This document shows positions 9,018 through 17,848 of a stretch of 64,000 nt of DNA, in pieces; position 1 is the stretch's first letter; every line of letters begins with the position of its first letter. Source of the DNA: Blastomonas natatoria (GTDB taxonomy: Bacteria; Pseudomonadota; Alphaproteobacteria; Sphingomonadales; Sphingomonadaceae). The translations under genes were made by a program, and so were the position numbers. Location of the stretch: the NCBI RefSeq assembly GCF_003201955.1, contig NZ_QJJM01000007.1, positions 129,891 through 193,890 on the forward strand. The letters run 5' to 3'. The notes beneath the pieces are model-generated. The model ran no database searches and was not told the DNA's origin. It worked only from the letters and a program-made list of their open reading frames with translations.

Positions 9018-10235
9018 ATGGCCGGACCGATGCGCAATACCAAGATCGTCGAAGCCGTCACGCAATCGGGCACGACGACCAGGCAGGGGCTTCTTGACCG
9101 CGCCTTTGCCTTTGCCTTCAAGGGTCTGGTCTATGCGCAGATCTGGGAAGACCCGGTGGTCGACATGGAAGCGCTGCAGATCCAGCCTGACAGCCGGATC
9201 ATCACCATTGCGTCCGGCGGCTGCAATGTCCTGTCCTACCTGGTCGCCAACCCTGCCCAAATCATCGCGGTCGATCTGAACACCGCGCATGTTGCGCTCG
9301 GCAGGCTGAAGATCGCAGCGGCGCTGCATCTCCCCGACCACGCCCATTTTCACCGCTTCTTTGCCGAGGCAGACAGTCGGCAGAATATCCGCGACTACCA
9401 GCGGTTCATCCGCCCGCATCTCGACGAGACCAGCCGCCGCTACTGGGAAGGCCGCGACATCGCCGGACGCCGCCGCATCGGGGGTTTCAGCAGCGGCGTA
9501 TACAAGCGTGGCCTGCTCGGCGGCTTCATCGGCACCGCGCATCTGCTGGCACGGCTCTACAAGATCGATCTGAAGCGCATGCTGGGCGCGCAGTCGCTGG
9601 ACGAGCAGCGCGCGATCTTCGAGCAGCATCTGGCACCGGTTTTCGACAAGAAGTTCGTCCGCTGGCTCACCGATCAGCCGCCGGCACTGTTCGGCTTGGG
9701 CATTCCGCGCGCGCAGTTCGACGCGCTCGCCGGTGACGAGAAGATGGCCGACGTGTTGCGCAAGCGGCTCGAGAAACTCGCCTGCGATTTCGAGATTCGC
9801 GAAAACTATTTCGCCTGGCAGGCATTCGGGCGCGGCTATGGCAAGGGTCCCGACAAGCCGCTGCCGCCCTATCTGCAGGCGCAGCATTATGATGCTGTGC
9901 ACGCGCGTGTCGATCGCGTGAGCTTCGAACACGCCAATTTCGTCGAACGGCTGCAGGCGATCGAGGATTCCAGTCTCGACCGCTATATCCTGCTCGACGC
10001 GCAGGACTGGATGAACGACCAGCAACTCACGACTCTCTGGACCGAGATTACCCGCACTGCCCGCCCCGGTGCCCGCGTGCTTTTCCGCACCGCTGCCGAA
10101 CCCAGCCTGCTGCCCGGCCGCATTCCCGACGATCTCCTGGCGCGCTGGGACTATCGGGCCGAAGAATCGCTCGGCTTCACCGCCCGCGACCGGTCCTCGA
10201 TCTATGGCGGGGTGCATCTTTATGTCCTCAAATGA
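9018..10235 (+). CDS. btaA: BtaA, S-adenosylmethionine:diacylglycerol 3-amino-3-carboxypropyltransferase
   Basis: First enzyme of betaine-lipid (DGTS) synthesis. It transfers the 3-amino-3-carboxypropyl group of SAM to diacylglycerol, giving diacylglyceryl homoserine. The 405-residue product is of the DUF3419 family: FKGLVYAQIWEDPVVDMEAL near the N-terminus, the SAM-binding segment IITIASGGCNVLSYL with AVDLN, and the C-terminal YILLDAQDWM and ARVLFRTAAEPSLLPGR. The start at 9018 is preferred over 9009 because AGGGAG lies nine bases upstream. Its 3' end overlaps btaB by 14 bases, so the two are coupled. Phospholipid-sparing under phosphate limitation is the known role in other alphaproteobacteria. 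Confidence 0.92.
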   Translation: MAGPMRNTKIVEAVTQSGTTTRQGLLDRAFAFAFKGLVYAQIWEDPVVDMEALQIQPDSRIITIASGGCNVLSYLVANPAQIIAVDLNTAHVALGRLKIAAALHLPDHAHFHRFFAEADSRQNIRDYQRFIRPHLDETSRRYWEGRDIAGRRRIGGFSSGVYKRGLLGGFIGTAHLLARLYKIDLKRMLGAQSLDEQRAIFEQHLAPVFDKKFVRWLTDQPPALFGLGIPRAQFDALAGDEKMADVLRKRLEKLACDFEIRENYFAWQAFGRGYGKGPDKPLPPYLQAQHYDAVHARVDRVSFEHANFVERLQAIEDSSLDRYILLDAQDWMNDQQLTTLWTEITRTARPGARVLFRTAAEPSLLPGRIPDDLLARWDYRAEESLGFTARDRSSIYGGVHLYVLK

Positions 10236-10890
10236 GGCAGGTGCGCCTGCGCGCAGCCATGCCGAGGCGATGGACGCGATCTACCGGACGCAGCGGCATA
10301 TCTATGATCTGACACGCAAATATTATCTGCTCGGCCGCGACCGCCTGATCGCAGATCTGGCCCCGCCGCCGGGGGGCACGGTGCTGGAACTGGGCTGCGG
10401 CACCGCACGCAACCTGATCATCGCGGCGAAGCGCTATCCGGATGCGCGGTTTTTCGGCTTCGATATTTCCGAGGCGATGCTGGAGGCCGCGCGCGTTTCT
10501 GTGCGCAAGGCTGGACTGGAAGGGCGCATATTCCTCACCCGCGGCGATGCCACTGCCTTCAGTGCGCAGCACCTGTTCGGCTTGCAGGGCTTCGACCGGG
10601 TGTTCTGTTCCTACACTCTGTCGATGATCCCGGGCTGGGAAAAGGCCGTCGCGGCGGCAGCCGCGTCACTGGCCCCTGGCGGGCGGATGCATATCGTCGA
10701 TTTCGGCATGCAGGACGAGCTGCCGCGCTGGTTCGCCAAGAGCCTCCATGCCTGGCTGGCGCGCTTTCAGGTGAGCCCCAGGCGCGAATTGGGGCTGGTG
10801 GCGCAGAATGTCGCCCAGACTTGCGGTCTCAGAATTGATCATCGCCCGCTCTATCGCGGCTATGCGCAATATGCGGTGATCGGGGGGTAA
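10222..10890 (+). CDS. btaB: BtaB, SAM-dependent N-methyltransferase of betaine-lipid synthesis
   Basis: Class I methyltransferase expected to add three methyl groups to diacylglyceryl homoserine, giving DGTS. The 222-residue product shows motif I VLELGCGTARNLI near residue 55, FFGFDISEAML, the motif IV/V region VFCSYTLSMIPGW, and LAPGGRMHIVDFG. The start at 10222 lies inside the end of btaA, which is the usual bacterial btaAB arrangement. The methyltransferase fold is certain; the assignment as BtaB rests on the neighbour and general similarity. The operon ends at a REPIN-like repeat. Confidence 0.9.
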   Translation: MSSNEAGAPARSHAEAMDAIYRTQRHIYDLTRKYYLLGRDRLIADLAPPPGGTVLELGCGTARNLIIAAKRYPDARFFGFDISEAMLEAARVSVRKAGLEGRIFLTRGDATAFSAQHLFGLQGFDRVFCSYTLSMIPGWEKAVAAAAASLAPGGRMHIVDFGMQDELPRWFAKSLHAWLARFQVSPRRELGLVAQNVAQTCGLRIDHRPLYRGYAQYAVIGG

Positions 10891-10896
10891 TTCCTC

Positions 10897-10973
10897 GTCA
10901 TTCCCGCGAATGCGGGAATCCCGCTTCTGCTCTCGCGCCGAAAAAGCGGGACTCCCGCCTTCGCGGGGGTGAC
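10897..10973. repeat. Imperfect inverted repeat (REPIN/MITE-like) between btaB and the ligase gene
   Basis: The left arm begins GTCATTCCCGCGAATGCGGG. The right arm, read on the minus strand, begins GTCACCCCCGCGAAGGCGGG. The arms are about 32 bases with a few mismatches around a short GC-rich centre. This type of GTCATTCCCGCGAA repeat is scattered in many proteobacterial genomes. It sits between convergent genes and could fold into terminator-like hairpins. Confidence 0.7.
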
Positions 10974-10986
10974 GGGGTTTGATCGC

Positions 10987-12552
10987 TCAAGTAATGAAAG
11001 CCCGCAGCGCTGCCACCGTGTCCGCTTCGGACGCGGGCTTGTCGCGGCGCAGCCGGGCGATGCGGGGGAACCGCATCGCGATGCCCGATTTGTGCCGCTT
11101 CGATTCATGGATCGAATCGAATGCAACTTCGAGCACCAGCGACTTTTCCACCTCGCGCACCGGGCCGAAACGGTTGACCGTGTTCTGCCGCACGAACTTG
11201 TCGAGCCATTTGAGTTCGCTGTCGGAAAAGCCCGAATAGGCCTTGCCGACTGGCACCAGCTCGCCCTCGTCGTTCCAGCAGCCGAAGGTATAATCGCTGT
11301 AGAAGCTCGATCGCTTGCCGCTGCCGCGCTGGGCATACATCATCACGCAATCGGCGGTGAGTGGATCGCGTTTCCATTTGTACCACAGCCCGACGCGGCG
11401 ACCGGGGACATAGAGGCTGTCGCGTCGCTTGAGCATCACGCCTTCGATCGCCGCATCGCGCGCGCCGTCGCGGATGCGGCCAAGCTCGACAAAATCGGCA
11501 GCCTCGATGACCTGCGACAGATCGAAACGGTCGGCGGGCAAGGCGGGAACCTTGGCCTCGAGCCGCGTCCGGCGGATATGCCAGGGCAGGCTGCGCAGGT
11601 CCTCGCGCCCGTCGATCAGCAGATCGTAGAGCCGCACGAACGCCGGCGCTTCGGCTAGCATCTTGGCCGAGACGGTCTTGCGTCCCAGCCGCTGCTGCAG
11701 CGCATTGAAGCTGGCCGCTTCGCCCATCTGCGCTTCGCCGCGCACCAGCAGTTCGCCATCGAATACGCCTTCGACCGGCATGTGCTGCGCGATATCCGGG
11801 AAGGCGAGGGTGATGTCGTCGCCCCCGCGGCTGAACAGCTTCACCTGATCGCCGATACGCACGATCTGGATGCGGATGCCGTCCCATTTCCACTCTGCGG
11901 CATAGTCGGCGAGGTCCACGGTGCCGTCCTCGAGCGGATGCGCGAGCATGAACGGGCGGAAATAGGGTGTGCCTTCGGGATCGGGACGCGGCCCGCCTTC
12001 GCCCCAGGCGAACAGGCTGGCATAAGGCGGGGCGAGCGCGTGCCACACTTCCTCGACCGCATCGACATCGAGCCCGAAGGCTTGCGCAAACGCGGTCTTG
12101 GCGAGCCGCGCCGAAATGCCGACGCGCATGGCGCCGGTGGCAAGCTTGATCAGCGCGTAGCGGCCCTCACTGTCTAACCGGTCCATATAGTCTGCGAGCA
12201 GGGCAGGGGCGCGGGCGCGACTGACAGTGGCAAACGCGTCCACGGCATCGGCAAGGCGCAGATCGTTGGTCGGCGTGGCCGTCTCGGGCCAGATCAGCGC
12301 CACCGTCTCGGCGGTATCGCCGACGAAATCGCGGCTCAGGCGGAACAGCTCGGGATCGACGCGCTCCATCGCCATGGTGCGCACTGCCGAGGCCTTGACC
12401 GCAGAAAAATCCGCCTCTCCGGTCAACGCCGCGAGCGCCCAACCGCGATCGGGATCGGGCGTCGCGCGCAGATAGTCCGCGATCAGCGCGACCTTGGCGT
12501 TGCGCGAGCGGGTATAGCCCAGCTGCGTGACGAGCGCGGCAAAGGCGCGCAT
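10987..12552 (-). CDS. ATP-dependent DNA ligase (ligase-exonuclease pair type)
   Basis: Seals DNA nicks using ATP. The 521-residue product has an N-terminal DNA-binding domain, motif I EWKWDGIR with adenylated Lys222, motif III-like FDGELLV, motif IV IEGVMLKRRDSLYVPGR, motif V WYKWKRDP, and an OB-fold tail. It corresponds to the bacterial ligases encoded with an MBL exonuclease and often with a Lhr-like helicase and a phosphoesterase. The start overlaps the exonuclease stop by one base (TGATG). The helicase and phosphoesterase are not next to it. A role in DNA repair is inferred from the family. Confidence 0.92.
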   Translation of the reverse strand: MRAFAALVTQLGYTRSRNAKVALIADYLRATPDPDRGWALAALTGEADFSAVKASAVRTMAMERVDPELFRLSRDFVGDTAETVALIWPETATPTNDLRLADAVDAFATVSRARAPALLADYMDRLDSEGRYALIKLATGAMRVGISARLAKTAFAQAFGLDVDAVEEVWHALAPPYASLFAWGEGGPRPDPEGTPYFRPFMLAHPLEDGTVDLADYAAEWKWDGIRIQIVRIGDQVKLFSRGGDDITLAFPDIAQHMPVEGVFDGELLVRGEAQMGEAASFNALQQRLGRKTVSAKMLAEAPAFVRLYDLLIDGREDLRSLPWHIRRTRLEAKVPALPADRFDLSQVIEAADFVELGRIRDGARDAAIEGVMLKRRDSLYVPGRRVGLWYKWKRDPLTADCVMMYAQRGSGKRSSFYSDYTFGCWNDEGELVPVGKAYSGFSDSELKWLDKFVRQNTVNRFGPVREVEKSLVLEVAFDSIHESKRHKSGIAMRFPRIARLRRDKPASEADTVAALRAFIT

Positions 12553-13556
12553 CAGGCGTCGTCCTCGTCTTCGCGCCCGACCAGCGCCAGCGCGCGCGCC
12601 CTGATCTGGTGCAGCTGGCACCAGCGCAGCAGCGCCTCTTCGCGGCCATGCGTCACCCAGACCTCGCGCGGGCCGACATCGCGAATCGTCTGGGTGAGCT
12701 CGTCCCAGTCGGCATGGTCCGATATGATCAGCGGTAGCTCCACCCCGCGCTGCCGGGCGCGTGCCCGCACCCGCATCCAGCCCGAGGCCATGGCGGTGAC
12801 CGGATCGGGCAGCCGCCTGCTCCACCTGTCGGCCAGCGCCGAGGGCGGGGCCAGGATGATGCGGCCCATCAATTCGCTCTTGTCCGTACCTGCGACGGGG
12901 CGCAACTCGCCGAGATCGATGCCGTGATCGGCGTAGAGCGCGCACATTTTTTCAAGCGCGCCGTGCAAATAGATGGGATCGTTGAAACCCGCATCGCGCA
13001 GTTCGGCGATCACCCGCTGCGCCTTGCCCAGCGCATAGGCCCCCACCAGCACGCAGCCCTGGGGATGCGCCTCGAGCATCGCAATCAGCTTGGCGATCTC
13101 GTCGGGCGTCGGTGGGTGACGGAAGACCGGCAGACCGAAGGTCGCCTCGGTGATAAAGATATCGCACGGCACCAGTTCGAAGGGTGCGCAGCTCGGATCA
13201 GGCCGACGCTTGAAATCGCCGGTGACGACCACCGTCTCGCCCTGATATTCGAGCCGGATCTGCGCCGATCCCAGCACATGGCCTGCGGGATGAAACGACA
13301 CCTGCACACCGTTCAGATCGACACTCTCGCCATAGCCGACCGCATTCTCGCCATCGTAGCGGCCATAGCGCAGGTTGATGATATCGAGCGTCTCGGGCGT
13401 TGCCCAGACCGCCTGGTGCCCGCCGCGCGCATGATCGGCATGGCCGTGCGTGATCAATGCGCGCGGGACTGGACGCGAAGGATCGATCCACGCATCGGCG
13501 GGCCGCACATAGATTCCATGGGGAAAGGGTTCGATCCAGTGCGGAGAAGCATTCAT
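12552..13556 (-). CDS. Ligase-associated DNA exonuclease, metallo-beta-lactamase fold
   Basis: Member of the MBL/beta-CASP nuclease family (SNM1/Artemis-like) that is encoded with ATP-dependent ligases in bacteria. The 334 residues contain the zinc motif THGHADHARGG near residues 36-46, FHPAGHVLGSAQIRLE, VVTGDFKRR, and the C-terminal LIISDHADWDEL, where His completes the site. GPREVWVTHGREEAL near the end is characteristic. It is upstream of and translationally coupled to the ligase, so the two probably act together on DNA ends. Confidence 0.9.
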   Translation of the reverse strand: MNASPHWIEPFPHGIYVRPADAWIDPSRPVPRALITHGHADHARGGHQAVWATPETLDIINLRYGRYDGENAVGYGESVDLNGVQVSFHPAGHVLGSAQIRLEYQGETVVVTGDFKRRPDPSCAPFELVPCDIFITEATFGLPVFRHPPTPDEIAKLIAMLEAHPQGCVLVGAYALGKAQRVIAELRDAGFNDPIYLHGALEKMCALYADHGIDLGELRPVAGTDKSELMGRIILAPPSALADRWSRRLPDPVTAMASGWMRVRARARQRGVELPLIISDHADWDELTQTIRDVGPREVWVTHGREEALLRWCQLHQIRARALALVGREDEDDA

Positions 13557-13587
13557 CGGGGCGATATGGAGTCGCCCGTGCGCCGGT

Positions 13588-14841
13588 TCAATCGCGCGCG
13601 GTCGCCTGAAAGTCGAAACTCACCGCAACAGGCCCTGCGATTTCTGCGGTGCTCGCATAATCGCCCTGACCGACGCCGAAGCTGGTGCGGTCGATCGTCG
13701 CGCTGCCCTTCGCGCGCGCCTTGTTGCCGGTGATGTCGAGGGTGAAGGTGAGCGGCACCTGTTTGCTCACGCCGCGCAGAGTGAGCGTCCCATCGGCGCG
13801 ATAGCGATTGCCGCCGAGCGCTTTGAACTTGCTCGCGCGATAGGTGGCGCGGGCGAACTTGCCGGTATCGAAGAAATCGCTACCGGTGAGCGTACCGTCG
13901 CGCTGGCCGTCGCCGGTATCGACCGAGCCGAGATCGATGCTGACATCGATCTTCGAACCATCGAGTGCTTCGGGCGAGAACAGGATGTTGGCGGTCCAGC
14001 GCGCGAAGCGGCCATCGACCGGCTCTCCGTTCCATCGCGCGGAAAAGCCCAGAGTTCCACCTTTTCCGACGACCCAGTTGCGCGGCTCGGCATTCGCCTC
14101 TTTCTTGGTCGCTTCCTCTTCGACCTCGGCCTTTTCGCTTTCCGGTGCTGCGGCCGATGCAGCTTCCGGGGCCGGTGCCGCGACAGGCGCCGTCGCCGTG
14201 GCAGCGGGCCTGGCGCCTTGCGCAGCGCCCTTGGGATCGATCACCTTGCCCAGCACCACGCCGCCCAGCATGATCGCCGCTGCTGTCAGCACCGCGCCGA
14301 TCGCCTTGCCATGGCCGCCGGGTAGCATCCGCGCCAGGATCGGCGTGCCGAGCAGATACTGATGCCGCAGCGCTCCGGCGACGTGCAGCACGAGCAGCGC
14401 GATGGCGACATTGGGCATGAAATGGTGGAGGAATTCCGCCGGTTCACCCCAGCTTGCGGGCACTGGCAGATGCGGCCAGGGGAGGGATCCGAACAGCAGC
14501 GTCTCGACCTTGATCCGGGATGTCGAGACTATGATCCAGCCGGTCACCGGCGCGGCGATCATGAAGACATAGAAGCCGAAATGGACCAGTCCCGATAGCG
14601 TCATCGCCCATTTGGGGCCGGGCACCGGTGCGGGACGAGGCGCGACCATACGCCAGCCCAGCCGCAGCACGCTTAGCAGCAGGATGGCGATGCCGACCGA
14701 CTTGTGTAGCTGATAGCGCGCAAAAAGGTCAGGTCCGCGAGGCCCTTCAAGCGATTCGGCAAAGACAATCTGAAAGACGAGCGCTGCTGCGATCAGCCAG
14801 TGAAGAATGATGGCTCCCAGGCTGTAGCGCTGAGCCATCAT
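13588..14841 (-). CDS. Cytochrome b561-YceI fusion protein
   Basis: 417 residues combining two families that are usually separate. Residues about 1-180 are a four-helix cytochrome b561 (LGAIILHWLIAAALVFQIVF, RYQLHKSVGIAILLLSVLRLGWR, FLHHFMPNVAIALLVLHVAGALRHQ) with the His pairs that bind haem. An Ala/Pro/Glu-rich linker (about 205-255) follows. The rest is a YceI-like lipocalin domain (GTLGFSARWNGEPVDGRF to the C-terminus) that binds polyisoprenoids such as quinones. The start is ATG-ATG four bases after the hemA stop, so it is probably co-expressed with hemA. A role in quinol or superoxide-linked electron transfer at the periplasmic face is inferred. Confidence 0.9.
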   Translation of the reverse strand: MMAQRYSLGAIILHWLIAAALVFQIVFAESLEGPRGPDLFARYQLHKSVGIAILLLSVLRLGWRMVAPRPAPVPGPKWAMTLSGLVHFGFYVFMIAAPVTGWIIVSTSRIKVETLLFGSLPWPHLPVPASWGEPAEFLHHFMPNVAIALLVLHVAGALRHQYLLGTPILARMLPGGHGKAIGAVLTAAAIMLGGVVLGKVIDPKGAAQGARPAATATAPVAAPAPEAASAAAPESEKAEVEEEATKKEANAEPRNWVVGKGGTLGFSARWNGEPVDGRFARWTANILFSPEALDGSKIDVSIDLGSVDTGDGQRDGTLTGSDFFDTGKFARATYRASKFKALGGNRYRADGTLTLRGVSKQVPLTFTLDITGNKARAKGSATIDRTSFGVGQGDYASTAEIAGPVAVSFDFQATARD

Positions 14842-14845
14842 CCGA

Positions 14846-16060
14846 TCACGCAGCCTTGCGCAGTTCCAGGCGGTCCCAGATTTCGACCAGCGCAGTGGTG
14901 AGATCGCGCATCATCGCCTCGTCATGGCTGGGGCCGGGCGTGAAGCGCAGCCGCTCGGTGCCGCGCGGCACGGTCGGGAAATTGATCGGCTGCACGTACA
15001 CGCCATATTCGGCGAGCAGCATGTCGCTGATCCGCTTGGCCTTGACCGGATCGCCGACCATCAGCGGCACGATATGCGTGGTGGTGTCCATCACCGGCAG
15101 CCCGGCCTCGCTGAACAGCCGCTTGAGCGTCGCAGCGGCGGCTTGCTGGCCCTCGCGTTCCTCGCTCGACTGCTTGAGGTGGCGCACGCTCGCCAGCGCG
15201 CCTGCGACCAGCACTGGCGAGAGCGAGGTCGTGAAGATGAAGCCCGGCGCATAGCTGCGAATCACGTCGATGATCTTCTGGTCGGCCGCGATATAACCGC
15301 CCATCACGCCGAACGCCTTGCCGAGCGTGCCCTCGATGATCGTCAGGCGGCTGGCAGCCTCGTCGCGTTCGGAAATACCGCCGCCATGCGCGCCATACAT
15401 GCCGACCGCATGCACTTCGTCGAGATAGGTCAGCGCGTTATACTTGTCCGCAAGGTCGCAGATCGCGTGGATCGGGGCCACGTCGCCGTCCATCGAATAG
15501 ACGCTTTCGAACGCGATCAGCTTGGGGACATTGGGGTCCTCGGCGGCGAGCAGTTCTTCCAGATGCTCGACATCGTTGTGACGGAAGACGCGCTTTTCGC
15601 AGCCCGAATTGCGGATACCCGCAATCATCGAGGCGTGGTTCAGTTCGTCGGAAAAGATGATGCAGCCCGGCAGGATGCGCGCCAGAGTGGAGAGCGTCGC
15701 ATCATTCGAGACATAGCCTGACGTGAAGAGGAGCGCGCTGTCCTTGCCGTGCAAACCGGCCAGCTCCTGTTCGAGTTCGATATGATAATGGGTGTTGCCG
15801 CCAATATTGCGCGTGCCGCCCGAACCTGCGCCGACATTGTGCAGCGCCTCTTCCATAGCGGAGATGACCTTGGGGTGCTGGCCCATGGCAAGGTAATCGT
15901 TCGAACACCACACGGTGATCGGCTTGGGACCGTTATGGCCGTGAAAGCAGCGCGCATTGGGATAGGCGCCCTTGTTGCGAAGGATGTCGATAAAGACCCG
16001 GTAGCGTCCCTCGGCATGCAGCCGGTCAATCGCCGCTTCGAAAATCTGGTCGTAGTTCAC
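14846..16060 (-). CDS. hemA: 5-aminolevulinate synthase
   Basis: PLP enzyme condensing glycine and succinyl-CoA to ALA, the first step of the alphaproteobacterial C4 haem pathway. The 404 residues include [44 protein letters not shown], and the PLP lysine in [16 protein letters not shown]. The start is GTG at 16060 (reads [21 protein letters not shown]), preceded by AGGGTGG; no in-frame ATG fits better, and the length matches the family. A b561-YceI gene follows after four bases. The 229-bp upstream spacer has a weak sigma-54-like match. Confidence 0.95.
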   Translation of the reverse strand: MNYDQIFEAAIDRLHAEGRYRVFIDILRNKGAYPNARCFHGHNGPKPITVWCSNDYLAMGQHPKVISAMEEALHNVGAGSGGTRNIGGNTHYHIELEQELAGLHGKDSALLFTSGYVSNDATLSTLARILPGCIIFSDELNHASMIAGIRNSGCEKRVFRHNDVEHLEELLAAEDPNVPKLIAFESVYSMDGDVAPIHAICDLADKYNALTYLDEVHAVGMYGAHGGGISERDEAASRLTIIEGTLGKAFGVMGGYIAADQKIIDVIRSYAPGFIFTTSLSPVLVAGALASVRHLKQSSEEREGQQAAAATLKRLFSEAGLPVMDTTTHIVPLMVGDPVKAKRISDMLLAEYGVYVQPINFPTVPRGTERLRFTPGPSHDEAMMRDLTTALVEIWDRLELRKAA

Positions 16061-16237
16061 GCAGCCACCCTGGTCCTGACATATGATGTTGCAAGCCGGT
16101 GCGCCCCACCCTTTACGCGACCATCTGCGTGCGCATCTGCTGGCGACTTCATAACAACTAAATCCCGTAATTCCAGCGATAACGGCTCGCAACTGATGGG
16201 ACAAAACGTCCTATAGCGGGTGCCGGTTAAGCATTCG

Positions 16238-16254
16238 CGCAGTCCGTGTGCCAA
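16238..16254 (-). promoter_or_regulatory. Weak sigma-54-like -24/-12 match upstream of hemA
   Basis: On the minus strand the sequence TTGGCAC-N6-TGCG has GG and GC separated by exactly ten bases, as RpoN promoters require. It is 178 bases before the hemA start. There is no enhancer site to support it, so it may be chance. Confidence 0.2.
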
Positions 16255-16289
16255 TGGAAAATCGGTGTCAGATTGATCGTATCGGTCGA

Positions 16290-17111
16290 TCAGAGGCTTT
16301 CGAAAGATGCGAAACCGCGCGTCTTGAGCGCGGGCTCATAAGCCTGGATCGCAGCGGCAGGTCCGGTGGCGACAAAGCGCAAGCCATTGCCGTCGAACCG
16401 CTGTTCGCGGGTCAGCCAGGCGACGCGCCGGGCAATGCCCTCGGCGCCGTGAACGAACTGGACAGGCCGATCAAAGGCGCGAGCAAGCTCCTCCTCGACC
16501 AACGGAAAATGCGTGCAGGCCAGCACCACGGTGTCGATCGGAACCGCACGTTCCTGGTCGATCAACCCCGCCACCGCGCGTTCAAAAATGCCGTGATCGG
16601 GTGTCTCGCCACGCAGCTTCATTTCTGCTGCCCGCACCAGTTCCGGCGCTCCGTATCGCAGGATGGTGGCATCGCCGGCAAATTCGCGCGCCAGATTGGT
16701 GACATAGGGCTGGCGTACCGTCGCTTCGGTTCCCAGCACGCCGATCACCCGGCTGGCCGAAATCTCCGACGCGGGCTTGATCGCGGGCACGGTGCCCACG
16801 ACCGGCAGGTCGAGCGCGGCGCGCACCTGGGGCAGAGCGATCGTCGAGGCGGTATTGCACGCAATGGTAATCAGCCGGGGGCGGTAGCGCTCGACCAGCC
16901 GTCCAAGCAGCGCGGGCACGCGTGCACCGATTTCGGCTTCGGTCTTTTCGCCATAGGGCAGCCCGGCAAAGTCGGCGGCATAGACGATGGGCGCATCCGG
17001 CAGCAGCTTGCGCGCCGCATCCAGTACCGTCAGCCCGCCGACGCCGGAATCGAAGAACAGCAGCGGGGATTTGGGGTCGATCTCGCTCGCTGGCGATGAG
17101 GCTTGCGTCAT
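16290..17111 (-). CDS. murI: Glutamate racemase
   Basis: Interconverts L- and D-glutamate to supply peptidoglycan synthesis in the cytoplasm. The 273-residue product has FFDSGVGGLTVL (Asp21), LPYGEKT, and the two catalytic cysteines in TIACNTAST (Cys85) and LACTHFPLVEEE (Cys199, with His201). Its length is normal for the family. It is separated from hemA by about 230 bases and divergent from plsY across a 112-bp spacer, so it may have its own promoter. Confidence 0.95.
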   Translation of the reverse strand: MTQASSPASEIDPKSPLLFFDSGVGGLTVLDAARKLLPDAPIVYAADFAGLPYGEKTEAEIGARVPALLGRLVERYRPRLITIACNTASTIALPQVRAALDLPVVGTVPAIKPASEISASRVIGVLGTEATVRQPYVTNLAREFAGDATILRYGAPELVRAAEMKLRGETPDHGIFERAVAGLIDQERAVPIDTVVLACTHFPLVEEELARAFDRPVQFVHGAEGIARRVAWLTREQRFDGNGLRFVATGPAAAIQAYEPALKTRGFASFESL

Positions 17112-17223
17112 GCCGCACGCTTAGCAGCCGCGCGCAATCGATCAACCATGCTTGCCAAAAACGTGCGCCAGCCTATCACGCATTGGCCGCGGACGATCCG
17201 CGCGGATACGGGACGAGAATGTG

Positions 17224-17838
17224 ATGAGCGATCTGGCAGGCATTGCCGTGGCGACCTTGGGCGGGCTGATGCTGATGGGCTATCTGCTGGGCTCTATCCC
17301 GTTCGGCATCATCCTCACGCGGCTGGCGGGCGCGGGCGATCTGCGCAGCATTGGCTCGGGCAATATTGGCGCGACCAACGTGCTGCGCACCGGGCGCAAG
17401 GGGCTGGCTGCGGCGACGCTGCTGTTCGATCTGGGCAAGGGGGCGCTGGCCATCGCGATCGCCGAGGCGGTCGCGCCGGGCAGCGGGCCGATCGCCGGGC
17501 TGGGCGCGTTCCTGGGGCATTTGTATCCGATCTGGCTCAAGTTTGCTGGCGGCAAGGGCGTTGCGACCTTGCTTGGCATCGCGATTGCGCTTTACTGGCC
17601 CCTTGGCATCGTTTTCGCAGTGGTCTGGCTGGGAACCGCTCTTGCCTTCCGCTATTCCTCGTTGGGGGGAATGCTGGCAGCAGCGGCAATGCCGGTCGCA
17701 GCGTGGTGGTTTGGCATGGAGCAGGCTCTGTGGGTTTTCGTCGTGACCTTGGTATTCGTGCTGTGGAAACATCGCGGCAATATCGAGCGGCTGATGGCCG
17801 GCACCGAGCCGAAGATCGGCAAATCCTCCGCCGCCTGA
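17224..17838 (+). CDS. plsY: Acyl-phosphate:glycerol-3-phosphate acyltransferase
   Basis: Integral membrane enzyme that acylates glycerol-3-phosphate at sn-1 using acyl phosphate from PlsX. The 204 residues carry several transmembrane helices and the three family motifs: [29 protein letters not shown] near residue 42, and [10 protein letters not shown] near residue 107. The C-terminal [17 protein letters not shown] is also typical. The start is ATG at 17224; an in-frame GTG three bases earlier is possible. dprA follows ten bases after the stop, a common neighbour pair in alphaproteobacteria. Confidence 0.95.
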   Translation: MSDLAGIAVATLGGLMLMGYLLGSIPFGIILTRLAGAGDLRSIGSGNIGATNVLRTGRKGLAAATLLFDLGKGALAIAIAEAVAPGSGPIAGLGAFLGHLYPIWLKFAGGKGVATLLGIAIALYWPLGIVFAVVWLGTALAFRYSSLGGMLAAAAMPVAAWWFGMEQALWVFVVTLVFVLWKHRGNIERLMAGTEPKIGKSSAA

Positions 17839-17848
17839 ACGAGACGCC

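Noticed and set aside
12553..12945. Upstream extension of the DNA ligase frame
   Set aside because: It lies entirely within the exonuclease gene in another frame; the ligase start in TGATG overlap at 12552 matches the family.
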